64,000 nt of DNA from Chromohalobacter marismortui (GCF_004364315.1 NZ_SOBR01000001.1:556486-620485); one strand, 5' to 3'. Counted from the stretch's first letter, positions 16,799 through 25,387 are shown. The notes: generated from the sequence alone by a model not told the origin. Translations and numbers: made by a program.

Positions 16799-18505
16799 AT
16801 GCTGCGTCACGCATCCCCCGCGCCGTGCCGTACCCAGCGCGGCGCCATCGGCCTGCTCGCCATGGGCGTGCTGGGGCTGGTGATCCTGTGCCTGGTGCTG
16901 GCGCTGGATGTCGGGCGGCTTTATTACGAGCAGGCCAAGCTTCAGAAGCAAGCCGATACCGCCGCCATGGAAGCGGCGGCGCAAGGTCCGATGTGTGGCG
17001 GCGAGAAGAATGCCAATTCCAGTGCGACCTTTGGCAGCATGGTATGGAATGAATCTGGAGAAGAATGGAAGTTCGATAATGATCCCGGAAATGGGTTGCG
17101 AGATGCGGCTGAAGTTGTCCTTGAAAAAGACGTGACAACAAGCCTGGTGGTTAATATAAAAAGAGTATTAGACATCGATGAAGGAAAAACCACTTTAACG
17201 GCTAGGGCAGTGGCACGTAGATTACCAGTGGCCGGCATTAGTGTGGGAAATTCCTTGTTGTCTCTGGATTCGGCTGATTCTCCGCTGTTGGGACCTTTGG
17301 TATCGGGTTTGGTGGGGTATGACGCCGCGGTATCGATATTGAACTCGTCCCAAGTGGCTTCGATAACGCTGGGCGATCTGTTCCAGAGATCGCCAGCATC
17401 CGTGTTCGAGGAATTTCAAGAAGATGAATACCCGCCCTCCGCGCTTATTCGGATGATAGGGGGAGCGGCAGGTGTCAGCGATATCGTCAGCGGCAGTGCC
17501 TCTCAAGGCAAGTTGATCAATGTACTAGATATTCTCGACCTTTCGGCGCTTCAGAGGGACCGAGAATCACTGCTTAACTTGTCGATCCCGTTGGAGCCGT
17601 TACTCAATGCAGTCGTCACGGCAGCCAGTATCGATGCTCCGTTAGTGCAAAAAGATGTTGATAGCGGAGCCGTGGGACTTAATCTCGAAAGTAAGTTGAT
17701 GCCCGATGCCTTCGACTTGGGCTTGGTAATTCAGAGCCCGGCGAGAATCGCTTTCGGTCCGCCGGGAAAAGCGCCGCAGGGCGCCGGCACCATGGGCTAC
17801 CGTACCCAGGTAACGTCGGCACAAATCAAGGTGTGGCTGAACAGCGAGCTGGATATATCGCCCCTGGCATCATTCGATCTGGGGCTGGTGGCCGAGGTGG
17901 GGGCCGCGCGCGCCTGGTTGGATACCATCGAATGCCAGGGAGTTAATCGTTATACCGTGCGGGTCGGATCACGCCCATCGGTCATCAAACTCGCCTTGGG
18001 GCACATTGAAACGCTGGCCAATGGTGTCCCGAATGACGTCTCCCCCATTTCGGTGAACTTGATCGGCAGCAGTGAGGTGTCGTTAGCATCGATCGATATC
18101 GCCGCAAGTACCAATGGTGGCGAATCTTCCATGCAAGAAGCTCAGTATTCCGTCTTCCAGGGAAACTACCCTGCGACAACGAACGTGGTGCCTTCTTCCA
18201 GCATTTTGCAAGATGATATCAACAGTTTGTTGAGTGGCTTGGACGTGGACGTCGATATCTTGCAGAGCAATCAATGCCCAATCTTCTTGTGCGATGTGCT
18301 CGATGGGGTTGGCGACTTAGTGTCGGAGCTGACGGAATTCACCGTCGGTACCGTGGCGGAGCTGGTTAGAAACATCGTCGATCCCATCGTGAGAAGCTTG
18401 CTTGAGCAGGTGCTGGACCCGTTGCTCGCAGCGCTGGGGGTTAGCGTCAACCAATATGAGGTATCGGTTTACTCGCCACAGGCCAAAGTGGAGCTGGTGA
18501 AATGA
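16799..18505 (+). CDS. tadG: TadG-like pilus/surface protein
   Basis: A 568-residue protein. The N-terminus carries the Tad_N signature (QRGAIGLLAMGVLGLVILCLVLALDVGRLYYEQAKLQKQADTAAMEAA split across residues about 13-60), a class III-like membrane stalk shared by TadG/TadE. The large remainder is a poorly conserved periplasmic domain with few Cys. GTG 16793 is an alternative start; ATG 16799 lies just past the stop of the preceding gene. From about 17040 the coding sequence is visibly less GC-rich than the first 240 bases and the neighbouring tad genes, suggesting a fast-diverging or exchanged domain. Confidence 0.8.
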   Translation: MLRHASPAPCRTQRGAIGLLAMGVLGLVILCLVLALDVGRLYYEQAKLQKQADTAAMEAAAQGPMCGGEKNANSSATFGSMVWNESGEEWKFDNDPGNGLRDAAEVVLEKDVTTSLVVNIKRVLDIDEGKTTLTARAVARRLPVAGISVGNSLLSLDSADSPLLGPLVSGLVGYDAAVSILNSSQVASITLGDLFQRSPASVFEEFQEDEYPPSALIRMIGGAAGVSDIVSGSASQGKLINVLDILDLSALQRDRESLLNLSIPLEPLLNAVVTAASIDAPLVQKDVDSGAVGLNLESKLMPDAFDLGLVIQSPARIAFGPPGKAPQGAGTMGYRTQVTSAQIKVWLNSELDISPLASFDLGLVAEVGAARAWLDTIECQGVNRYTVRVGSRPSVIKLALGHIETLANGVPNDVSPISVNLIGSSEVSLASIDIAASTNGGESSMQEAQYSVFQGNYPATTNVVPSSSILQDDINSLLSGLDVDVDILQSNQCPIFLCDVLDGVGDLVSELTEFTVGTVAELVRNIVDPIVRSLLEQVLDPLLAALGVSVNQYEVSVYSPQAKVELVK

Positions 18506-18960
18506 AACGACATACTCGGATGCTGGGCAAAAAACGCCAATCCGGCGTCGCGGCCATCGAGTTCGCCATCGTCTTCCCGGTGTTCTTTCTGGTGCTGTAT
18601 GCCCTGATCGGCTACGCCTTCGTGTTTCTTATTCAAAGCGGATTGCAAAGCCTTGCTAGTGAATCGGCACGTCAAGCGGCGGCGATTAGTACAATGCCAC
18701 TGAAAGAGGTTGATATTTCCCGCGATAGCCTGATTGATGAGCGAATAGAGGCGACAATTAACGCCTCATGGCTGGAACGCTTTGATGTACGTCAGCTTGA
18801 CGCTGCGGATTGTGGTGATGCGCTCCCCGCCTCCGATGGAGGTCGCTTGGTTGTATGCCTGGGCGCGGATTACCCTCTACCCATCTTGAACCTACTGGGC
18901 ATCAGCATCCCGGGCACGCCGGACCCCTTGAAAACGCATGCCAGCGTCTTTCTCGATTGA
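18502..18960 (+). CDS. tadE: TadE/TadF-like pseudopilin
   Basis: The 152-residue protein has a basic leader, then SGVAAIEFAIVFPVFFLVLYALIGYAFVFL. The Glu at +5 of the processed form and the long hydrophobic helix match TadE/TadF pseudopilins, which are cut by the same prepilin peptidase as Flp. Two Cys in the C-terminal half (DAADCG, LVVCLG) may pair. It overlaps the tadG stop by 4 bp and ends the structural part of the operon. Confidence 0.85.
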   Translation: MKRHTRMLGKKRQSGVAAIEFAIVFPVFFLVLYALIGYAFVFLIQSGLQSLASESARQAAAISTMPLKEVDISRDSLIDERIEATINASWLERFDVRQLDAADCGDALPASDGGRLVVCLGADYPLPILNLLGISIPGTPDPLKTHASVFLD

Positions 18961-19000
18961 ATGGCAGCAGACCGCGCATGATGGCAGGAGACCACGCATG
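18961..19000 (+). repeat. 20-bp tandem duplication creating a ribosome-binding site
   Basis: The 20 bases at 18961-18980 are repeated at 18981-19000 with two changes. In the first copy the segment reads GCAGCAG; in the second it reads GCAGGAG, which is the Shine-Dalgarno for the EAL-domain gene, and each copy ends in ATG. The duplication therefore sets the start of the next gene. Confidence 0.8.
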
Positions 19001-21481
19001 CTAGAGGGCATCAACAAGACTCAGAACGAGCGCATCGGCCAGCACCAGACCCTGACCTGGCTTTGCTGTCTGCTGGTACTGGCTATCCTGCCGCTGGGGA
19101 GAGCCGGCGCGGCCGAGGTGAGGGCGGCCGATAGTGGCACATCGGTGCCGAAGGCGACCACCGCCAGCGCCATGCTCGTGGTGCCCAGCCAGTTGGCACT
19201 GCAAAGCGACGACGCCCTGTTGAGCGATGTGCGTCAAGCGCTCACGCGCCGCCTGGGCGAGGGCCATGTCAGCCTCGAGGTGCTGGGGGCCGACCGCTTC
19301 CCGCGAGACACCATGCTGCGTCGCTGGCGCGAGACCATGGCGCATCGTCACGCCGATCTCGACTACGTGTTGCTCATGCACGATGCCGCCGTGCGCGCCT
19401 ATCGCCATCTTCGTGTCTCGTCCCGTTCGCCCGAAAAGGCCACCGTCGTGGCCTACGGCGTGCACGATGGGGCACTTCGCCAGTGGTTGAGCGCGCAGGG
19501 CATCGCGCATATCGGGCGCGATGTCTACGCCGAGCGCAGCCTGCGCTGGGCGCTGGAGGCGCGTCGCCCACAGCAAGGCCCGCTGGCGCTGTGGTATGCC
19601 CAGAGCGAGCGCCGCGATGCGCTGGTGGCCAGCGCGCGCCGGATGAGCTGGCCCCGTCTGAGCGATGCCTGGTTGGCGCTGGACTCGCCGGACGAGGACG
19701 CTCTGACGCGCTTTAGCGCGCGTCGTCGCCAACGAGGCGAGCCGCGGCAAGCCTTTCTCTCGGCGCCGGTGACGCAAGAGAATCTGGCAAGCGTCAAGGC
19801 GCTGGCCGAGCAGGGCTGGCACTTCTGGTGCTATCAACGCGCGTGGCTCGAGCATGGCTGTCTGGGGGGTGTCTTTGCGGCGCCCGAGCACATGGCCGAT
19901 ATGCTCATCGATGCCTTGTTCACGCCCGATAGCGGGTTGATGCTGGAAGGTTCGCTCCCGATCGCGACACCGCCGAGTGCCTTGTACCGCGCCCGAGAGC
20001 AGCTCAAGGCCTCCGCGCGAGACGGCGTGAACTGGCTCGATGTGCCCGAGACGGTCGTCGCCCAGCGGCAATGGACGCGGTGGGCTTTTACGCTGGCCAC
20101 GGCCGCGCTGATCGTCGCCGGGGCGGCCATCTGGCTGGCGTGCAGGCGCGAGCGCAAGCAGCGCTTGAAGCGCCAAGCCTTGCGCAACGATCGGGTGACC
20201 GGTCTGCCGGGGCGTTTGCGCATCGAACGGCGCCTGCAACGCTTCATGGACGATGACCATGCCATCTCGCTCTATTATCTGGCGTTCGATACGCTGCACC
20301 ACCTGCGCACACAGTTCGGGGTCGAATACGCCGACCTGGCGGCGCAGGGCATCGCCGAGCGCTTGCGCGATACCTGCGGCGGCGTGTGTTATCCGGCGCG
20401 GCTTTCGGATGACGTCTTCGTCGTCCTGGCGTCGGGCGCACAACAGCCACTGACCATGGCCGCGCGCTATCAGGAAATACTCCATGCGCCCATCGAGGTC
20501 TACGGCGTGCCGTATCGACTCGAACCGCGCATCGGCATCGCGTTGTCGCCCGAACACGGCAAGACCCCGGTGGCGCTATTGCATGCCGCCCAGGACGCCG
20601 CCGACCAGGTGCTGGCCAGCGCCGGGGCCGAACCGCAGCTGTTCAAGCTCGACCTGCTCAAGACCGCCGAGCGGCGGCGCGTGCTGGCAGAAGCCCTCGC
20701 CGAGGCGCTGGAACAGGACACGCCATTCTTCGAGTTGTACCTGCAACCTCAATACCGTCTCGCCAATCGGCAACTGATGGGGGCCGAAACCCTGATTCGC
20801 TGGCAGCACGCGACCTTCGGCACCCTCTCGCCCGGTGAATTCATCCCCGTGGCCGAAGCCAGTCACCAGATCGTGCCGCTGGACGAAAAAGTCTTCGATG
20901 CCATGCTCGACTGGTTGGCGCGCCAGGCGCTGCCGCACACCCAGCGCCTGGTATGGGCGATCAATCTATCGATACGGCATTTCGACGATCACCGCTTCGG
21001 CGATTGGCTGCTGGCACGCTGCGAGCATTACGGTGTGCCTCCACAGTGCATCGAGCTAGAGGTCACCGAGCACGTCGCCACGCAGGATCTTTCCCAGGTG
21101 CGTGAGATCATGCGGTCCCTGCGTCTACAAGGCTTCGGCCTGGTGCTGGACGATTTCGGTACCGGCTATACGTCGCTGCGCTTTCTCAAGGAGCTGCCAT
21201 TTACCAAGGTCAAGCTCGACAAGGTCTATGTCGATGCCATTGCCGAGGACGAGCGTAGTCAATTGCTGGTCAAGGGGATCGCCGATCTGGCGCGGGGCTT
21301 GGGGTTGACTGTCGTGGCCGAAGGGATAGAGACTCAAGAGCAGATGGATGTGCTGCGCGGGCTGGGGTGCCCCATGGGACAAGGTTACTTGCTGGGGCGC
21401 CCCAGGCCCGTCGACTCTTTCCTGTGGCGGCTGTCGCAACACCAGGACGTGCCGTCAACGCACGCCGCGCACATGCGTTAG
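18998..21481 (+). CDS. Membrane c-di-GMP phosphodiesterase with degenerate GGDEF and EAL domains
   Basis: An 827-residue protein. An N-terminal signal/TM (about 19-37) is followed by a periplasmic region of about 320 residues resembling ABC-substrate-binding-type sensors, a second TM (about 360-382), a GGDEF-like domain (about 395-560) and an EAL domain (about 567-810). The GGDEF signature is replaced by LSDDVF, so cyclase activity is not expected. The EAL domain keeps its catalytic set: ETLIRW in place of EALIRW (the Glu retained), NLS, ELEVTE, DDFGTGY, KLDK, EGIE and GQGY. It should hydrolyse c-di-GMP at the membrane. Its place directly after tadE suggests control of Flp-pilus attachment by the second messenger. 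Confidence 0.88.
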   Translation: MLEGINKTQNERIGQHQTLTWLCCLLVLAILPLGRAGAAEVRAADSGTSVPKATTASAMLVVPSQLALQSDDALLSDVRQALTRRLGEGHVSLEVLGADRFPRDTMLRRWRETMAHRHADLDYVLLMHDAAVRAYRHLRVSSRSPEKATVVAYGVHDGALRQWLSAQGIAHIGRDVYAERSLRWALEARRPQQGPLALWYAQSERRDALVASARRMSWPRLSDAWLALDSPDEDALTRFSARRRQRGEPRQAFLSAPVTQENLASVKALAEQGWHFWCYQRAWLEHGCLGGVFAAPEHMADMLIDALFTPDSGLMLEGSLPIATPPSALYRAREQLKASARDGVNWLDVPETVVAQRQWTRWAFTLATAALIVAGAAIWLACRRERKQRLKRQALRNDRVTGLPGRLRIERRLQRFMDDDHAISLYYLAFDTLHHLRTQFGVEYADLAAQGIAERLRDTCGGVCYPARLSDDVFVVLASGAQQPLTMAARYQEILHAPIEVYGVPYRLEPRIGIALSPEHGKTPVALLHAAQDAADQVLASAGAEPQLFKLDLLKTAERRRVLAEALAEALEQDTPFFELYLQPQYRLANRQLMGAETLIRWQHATFGTLSPGEFIPVAEASHQIVPLDEKVFDAMLDWLARQALPHTQRLVWAINLSIRHFDDHRFGDWLLARCEHYGVPPQCIELEVTEHVATQDLSQVREIMRSLRLQGFGLVLDDFGTGYTSLRFLKELPFTKVKLDKVYVDAIAEDERSQLLVKGIADLARGLGLTVVAEGIETQEQMDVLRGLGCPMGQGYLLGRPRPVDSFLWRLSQHQDVPSTHAAHMR

Positions 21482-21739
21482 GCCCAGTACCTGCGAGGCC
21501 CAGTACTTGCTGCGCAGCGCGTCGGATAGTCCCAGGGATTGAACTTCACGGATTTGGCATCATCTATCATCTCGGGCCGAGTCAACGCCGAGCGATGCCA
21601 GCATCGCCTCTTCAAAGAGATCGTTTTTTCCGCGTCACCGTGAGCATGACTCGCCTTGTGTACGTCGCGCGCCTTCGTGAATCCCGTCGGAGCCGCATTA
21701 TCACGTTTTGAACCATCATGTGGTGATTTAAATATTTCC

Positions 21740-22063
21740 ATGAAAAACAATCGTCAAGCATCGTCACGCCATATGGATGAGCGTGAGAAACTTCGCAAGT
21801 TCCGTGAACTCGACGACGCCTTCGCCTCGGCTCTCAAAGAGCTCGATAGTGGCGGGGCACGCCATCAAGACACCGCGCCCCAGGCGCCCCCGTTCGAAGA
21901 GCGCCTCCATGCGCTGATGGAGGAATATGGCCAATCCAGTCACAGCGTCGCGACGCTGCTGCGTACCATCGTCGAGCTGCAACAGGCGGCATACGAGGGC
22001 AGCGCAAAACCGGCCGGAACCCCGTCACTGGCGCTCCCGGAGCGAAAGGCGAAAAGGCCTTGA
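21740..22063 (+). CDS. MvaT-like oligomerisation-domain protein lacking the DNA-binding domain
   Basis: A protein of about 107 residues. The segment FEERLHALMEEYGQSSHSV aligns with FKEKLEALMKEYDKTPAAV of the MvaT at 4262 (about 10 of 24 positions identical over the wider stretch) and is preceded by a coiled-coil-like helix (EREKLRKFRELDDAFASALKEL). The chain ends in a basic tail, LPERKAKRP, exactly where MvaT has its basic linker, so the KNPNTGE DNA-binding module is absent. Truncated H-NS relatives of this type can bind and poison full-length silencers. The start is uncertain (ATG 21740 or 21773, neither with a strong Shine-Dalgarno). MvaT kinship is inferred from one motif and layout. Confidence 0.6.
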   Translation: MKNNRQASSRHMDEREKLRKFRELDDAFASALKELDSGGARHQDTAPQAPPFEERLHALMEEYGQSSHSVATLLRTIVELQQAAYEGSAKPAGTPSLALPERKAKRP

Positions 22064-22231
22064 CAGTATCCCCGCGATGTCGCAAGCTTAACGCAGTAGG
22101 TTAGCAAGTGGCATACCGTCAGTAGTAATCGATGTCTTCGAGAGCCTGGTGTATAGCTAATTGTTTTACCCACTGTAACTCGGGTAAATACCCGGCAATT
22201 GAAAGCGCAATGCGCAAGAAGGATATCGAAA

Positions 22232-22435
22232 ATGGCAACTGGTACAGTTAAGTGGTTCAACGACGCTAAAGGTTTCGGCTTCATTTCTCCGGACGACGGC
22301 GGCGACGACCTCTTTGCCCACTTCTCTGAAATTCAGGCTGAAGGTTTCAAATCTCTGCAGGACGGTCAAAAGGTCTCTTTTGACGTCACTCAGGGCAAGA
22401 AAGGCCTTCAGGCTTCCAACATCAAAGCTGACTGA
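22232..22435 (+). CDS. Cold-shock protein, CspA family
   Basis: A 67-residue single OB-fold protein with RNP1 (KGFGFISPD) and RNP2 (LFAHFSEI) motifs, starting [10 protein letters not shown]. It binds single-stranded RNA/DNA and acts as an RNA chaperone. ATG 22232 follows AAGGATATCGAAA. The upstream 150 bp include a hairpin (CGGGTA-AA-TACCCG, about 22182-22195) and could be a long structured leader, as usual for csp genes. It ends at its own terminator. Confidence 0.93.
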   Translation: MATGTVKWFNDAKGFGFISPDDGGDDLFAHFSEIQAEGFKSLQDGQKVSFDVTQGKKGLQASNIKAD

Positions 22436-22474
22436 ATCCAGTCTGGCTTGAAGCCGCAAGGCTTCCGATGTGTC

Positions 22475-22503
22475 AGGGCCCGCTTCGGCGGGCCCTGTTG
22501 CGT
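22475..22503 (+). terminator. Terminator after the cold-shock gene
   Basis: AGGGCCCGC (22475-22483) and GCGGGCCCT (22488-22496) form a 9-bp stem with a TTCG tetraloop. A short T-rich tail follows. Confidence 0.85.
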
Positions 22504-22546
22504 TTGGGGTATGTGACACCTCGAGCGTGCCTCCCGCCGCGCCCCC

Positions 22547-23212
22547 TCAACGTTGGTTCGGTAGCGCTTCCAGCCACTTGCGAATGCGCTTTTGATGCCA
22601 GCGCCGCGACAAGCGGTGCGTATCGAACGAGGTCGGGATGATGTGGCAGTCCTGATTCTTGACGTTCGGGTCGAGGTCCTTCTTCTCCAGCATGAAGCAC
22701 CGGTAGGCGCCCACGGGGCGGTTCTCGCTGCCGTAGATGGCGATCAGCCGGATCTCGAGCATCCTCAACATTTCCTCTTCGAGCGTCAGCGAATTCCGGT
22801 CGATATTGAGCTGGTGCCCCTCGGCAATATGATCGATGATTTCCCTGAACGAGCACACCTTATGGTAGTCGCCCGAGGCGAGCGGCCCCTGGCGCGTGGC
22901 GTGTTCTTCGTGCTGCTCCTCGCCGCTGTTGTCGGTTCGGGTGTAATCGGTCAGATCGCAGGCGTATTCTCCCTGAGACGTATGCAGTACCCCCATGACG
23001 TTCGAGACGAAGATCGCCTCCGAGCTCATGTTGCTGATCAGGCACATGCCGTCCGGCGACTTGCTGAGCCCGCGATTGATGATGATGCGCGGCCGCCGCT
23101 GGCGGGCAAAACCTAGATACAGCAGCTGTGCATAGAACAGCCACACGGCCAGGGTGCAAAAACTCGCGATGGTACTCAGCGCACCGCTGTTATTGTTGAG
23201 CCACTCGAGCAT
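22547..23212 (-). CDS. Membrane-anchored hypothetical protein
   Basis: A 221-residue protein. The N-terminal segment (STIASFCTLAVWLFYAQLLYLGF, about 12-34) is a single membrane anchor. A cytoplasmic domain follows with beta-strands (PRIIINRGLSKSPDGMCLISNMSSEAIFVSNVMGVL split over about 42-77) and a helical, charged C-terminal half ending KRIRKWLEALPNQR. The family is not recognised. ATG 23212 is chosen because AAGGAG lies 8 nt upstream; an extension to 23278 is possible but less likely. It converges on the cold-shock gene. Confidence 0.65.
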   Translation of the reverse strand: MLEWLNNNSGALSTIASFCTLAVWLFYAQLLYLGFARQRRPRIIINRGLSKSPDGMCLISNMSSEAIFVSNVMGVLHTSQGEYACDLTDYTRTDNSGEEQHEEHATRQGPLASGDYHKVCSFREIIDHIAEGHQLNIDRNSLTLEEEMLRMLEIRLIAIYGSENRPVGAYRCFMLEKKDLDPNVKNQDCHIIPTSFDTHRLSRRWHQKRIRKWLEALPNQR

Positions 23213-23665
23213 TCCTTGCTCTCCTTGTACGTGGTAAGTAAACGGCATTGAGTAGAAAAGAAGAACGCCACAGAGCATGATGCCCGGTAGCGTTCTGCGA
23301 TAGCGAGTCTAGCAAAAAGTCACCTGTCAGGCTGAATGAACGATGCCAGCCCACTCGAATCCCTCTATAGGATGGGGGCCGACCAAGCCGTACAAGGTCT
23401 GAGGATAGGCAGCTTGCGCCTGGCAGATGCGCTCAAGGGGGCTCGCCTTGCTTCGCTCAAGGTGGGCACGTCCGTGGTCCTGCTCGATGTTCTGGACGGC
23501 GGTGATCCGGGAACCGTGATGCAGCGCCGGTGATGGCACGAAGGATTTGGTTGTCAGGCGCTGGCGTCTGCTCCCTTGAACAATGCGGTGCCGGCGACAG
23601 CCAAAAGAAGCCGGCGACCGCCAAAAGAAGAGTGACACCACGCACCGAAAGAGGCCGGCGAGCGA
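23213..23665. other. Intergenic region with 20-bp tandem repeat
   Basis: About 450 bp without a supported gene. A 20-bp unit occurs twice in tandem at 23591-23610 and 23611-23630 with one difference (CCGGCGAC[A/C]GCCAAAAGAAG), and a partial third copy, GAGGCCGGCGAGCG, overlaps the ribosome-binding region of the next gene. A long minus-strand frame crosses the region, but it continues as an antisense shadow of the transporter gene and is not accepted. Confidence 0.5.
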
Positions 23666-24787
23666 ATGAACACAGCCTTTGCCGTTAATCTGCGCGAGCT
23701 CAACGGGGCACTGGGCGATCTGGGGACCTTGCTGCCGTTGATGCTGGGGAGCATCGCCATCGGCGGGCTGGCACCCGTGCCGGTGGTATTGGGATTTGCC
23801 GTCTTCTATCTGGGCACGGCGTTTTACTATCGCCTGCCGATCCCCGTGCAGCCCATGAAGGCCGTGGCGGCCGTCATCTTGACGGCGAGCATGTCGCCGC
23901 TGGAAATCGCCATCGCCGGGGTGATGATCGGCACGGTGCTGCTGGTACTGGGGCTGACCGGCTGGATCGCGCGCTTCAACCGCCTGATTCCGCAATCCGT
24001 GCTGGTTGGGCTGCAACTGGGGCTGGGGGCGCTGCTGGCCTTGACCAGTCTCTCGCTGATGGCCGAGCAATTCTGGCTGGGCATCGCCACGCTCGGCGTG
24101 CTGTTGGTGGCAATGCGCTTCCCGCGTTGGCCGTCCGTGGTGCTGGCGTTATCGACGGCCTGGGGGCTGGGATATTTCCAGCCCGCGAGCGCGCCGCTCA
24201 TCGACACCGGTACCGCGTGGTTTCCCGCACTGGCGAGCTGGCCGGATATGCAAAGCCTCGAGCGTGCCATGTCGATGCTCGTGCTGCCGCAACTCTCGTT
24301 GACCGTCACCAACGCCATCGTCTTGACCACGCTCGTCGCCGGTGACTATTTCGGTGAACGTGCCGCGCACGTCACCCCCGCGCGACTCTCGCTATCCACC
24401 GGGCTGGCCAATCTCGTGCTCACCCCGCTCGGCGCCTTGCCGATGTGTCATGGCGCCGGTGGTCTGGCCGCGCACTACCGTTTCGGCGCGCGCACCGGCA
24501 CCGCGCCGCTCCTCCTGGGAGGCCTGCTGCTGGCCGTGGCATGTCTGCCGCCGCAATGGGGCTTGGGCGTGCTGGGGGGGATTCCTCGCGCCGGGCTAGG
24601 TGCCTTGCTGCTCGTTGCCGCCTGGCAACTGGCCATCACCCAGCGATTGTTCGACAGCAAGCCAGGGTGCTGGCCGGTGATCGCCGCGACCGCCGCGGTG
24701 ACGGTCGCGCTCGATCCCTTCTGGGGGCTGGTGGCCGGTGGTATCGCCGAATGGGCGCGGATCAGCTGGCGTCGTCGCCACGCTTGA
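23666..24787 (+). CDS. Molybdate/sulfate transporter of the MOT1-like family
   Basis: The 373-residue integral membrane protein has about ten hydrophobic helices. The opening FAVNLRELNGALGDLGTLLPLML and the segments YYRLPIPVQPMKAVAA and TPLGALPMCHGAGGLAAHYRFGARTG match the MOT1-like branch of the SulP superfamily (putative sulfate or molybdate importers without a STAS domain). Import of molybdate is the best guess. Its stop codon lies inside the first copy of a 58-bp repeat, so its 3' end marks the left border of the inserted toxin-antitoxin cassette. Confidence 0.85.
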   Translation: MNTAFAVNLRELNGALGDLGTLLPLMLGSIAIGGLAPVPVVLGFAVFYLGTAFYYRLPIPVQPMKAVAAVILTASMSPLEIAIAGVMIGTVLLVLGLTGWIARFNRLIPQSVLVGLQLGLGALLALTSLSLMAEQFWLGIATLGVLLVAMRFPRWPSVVLALSTAWGLGYFQPASAPLIDTGTAWFPALASWPDMQSLERAMSMLVLPQLSLTVTNAIVLTTLVAGDYFGERAAHVTPARLSLSTGLANLVLTPLGALPMCHGAGGLAAHYRFGARTGTAPLLLGGLLLAVACLPPQWGLGVLGGIPRAGLGALLLVAAWQLAITQRLFDSKPGCWPVIAATAAVTVALDPFWGLVAGGIAEWARISWRRRHA

Positions 24788-24838
24788 GGCGTTTCACCCA
24801 GCGCTGCTTGGCGTACTTGCGCAGGTTCTCGACGTTGT
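24781..24838. repeat. 58-bp direct repeat, left copy (bounds TA cassette)
   Basis: Identical over all 58 bases to 25489-25546. It is the 3' part of the CNNM/CBS gene (it encodes NVENLRKYAKQRWVKRLKR on the minus strand) displaced 708 bp to the left. To its left the minus-strand frame would continue GDDAS and stop, so this copy also carries a plausible original gene end. Confidence 0.92.
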
Positions 24839-24857
24839 TGGCCGCGCTTGGAAGGGC

Positions 24858-25130
24858 TTAGTCTTGAAAAAGGTCTGAGTGACTACCCGTACGCGCCAAG
24901 TGAAGCTCATCCCCCTCGACGCAATACAATAATAACCAATCCGGCTCGATGTGAGCATCGCGGTAGCCTTTCCAGTTTCCCCGGAGCGGATGGTCCTGGT
25001 ATTCCTCGGGCAGGGGAGCCTGCGCGACGAGTAGGCCGAGCAGGCTCTTAAGTTTTTGAAGGTCTTTTCCGCGCTTGACGGCACGTTTTACATCGCGTTT
25101 GAACTGGCTGGAACGTACAGGTGTCAGCAT
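24858..25130 (-). CDS. yafQ: YafQ/RelE-family mRNA-interferase toxin
   Basis: A 90-residue RelE-superfamily toxin of the YafQ branch: SSQFKRDVKRAVKRGKDL, PLRGNWKGYRDAHIEPDWLL and the closing ARTGSHSDLF. The last contains the His/Asp/Phe pattern needed for ribosome-dependent mRNA cleavage. It overlaps the antitoxin stop by one base (TGATG), the usual coupled antitoxin-first order. It sits inside a cassette flanked by 58-bp repeats, so it was probably gained as a unit. Confidence 0.92.
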   Translation of the reverse strand: MLTPVRSSQFKRDVKRAVKRGKDLQKLKSLLGLLVAQAPLPEEYQDHPLRGNWKGYRDAHIEPDWLLLYCVEGDELHLARTGSHSDLFQD

Positions 25131-25387
25131 CAGACACCCAAGTCATCGAATAGAGCGTCAGCACTATCGAAGCGTTTCCCTTTGCCGGCTTCCAGCTCCT
25201 CCATTGCCGCTTTCGTGGTGGCCGTCGGTGCTTGAACGGCAAAGGGCAGACGTTTTTCATCGGCGACGCGCAGCATCAACAAACGGATCGCATCGGAGAC
25301 GGAGAGGCCCATCGCTTCCAGAGCGGCAGTGGCGCGTTCCTTGGTTTCGCTATCGATGCGGGCGCGGACGACAGTATCGGCACTCAT
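25130..25387 (-). CDS. dinJ: DinJ/RelB-family antitoxin
   Basis: An 85-residue ribbon-helix-helix antitoxin. The N-terminal part (DTVVRARIDSETKERATAALEAMGLSVSDAIRLLM split over about 4-40) is the DinJ/RelB RHH DNA-binding and dimer domain, and the C-terminal tail (FDSADALFDDLGV) would wrap the YafQ toxin. AGGAGATAACACC precedes the ATG. It should repress its own operon through the inverted repeat just upstream. Confidence 0.92.
   Translation of the reverse strand: MSADTVVRARIDSETKERATAALEAMGLSVSDAIRLLMLRVADEKRLPFAVQAPTATTKAAMEELEAGKGKRFDSADALFDDLGV

Noticed and set aside
19001..20557. 518-codon minus-strand frame inside the EAL-domain gene
   Set aside because: Antisense shadow; the plus strand encodes recognisable EAL and sensor domains.
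23327..24070. 247-codon minus-strand frame crossing the transporter start
   Set aside because: Most of it is antisense to the MOT1-like gene, and the rest has no recognisable motif or ribosome site.
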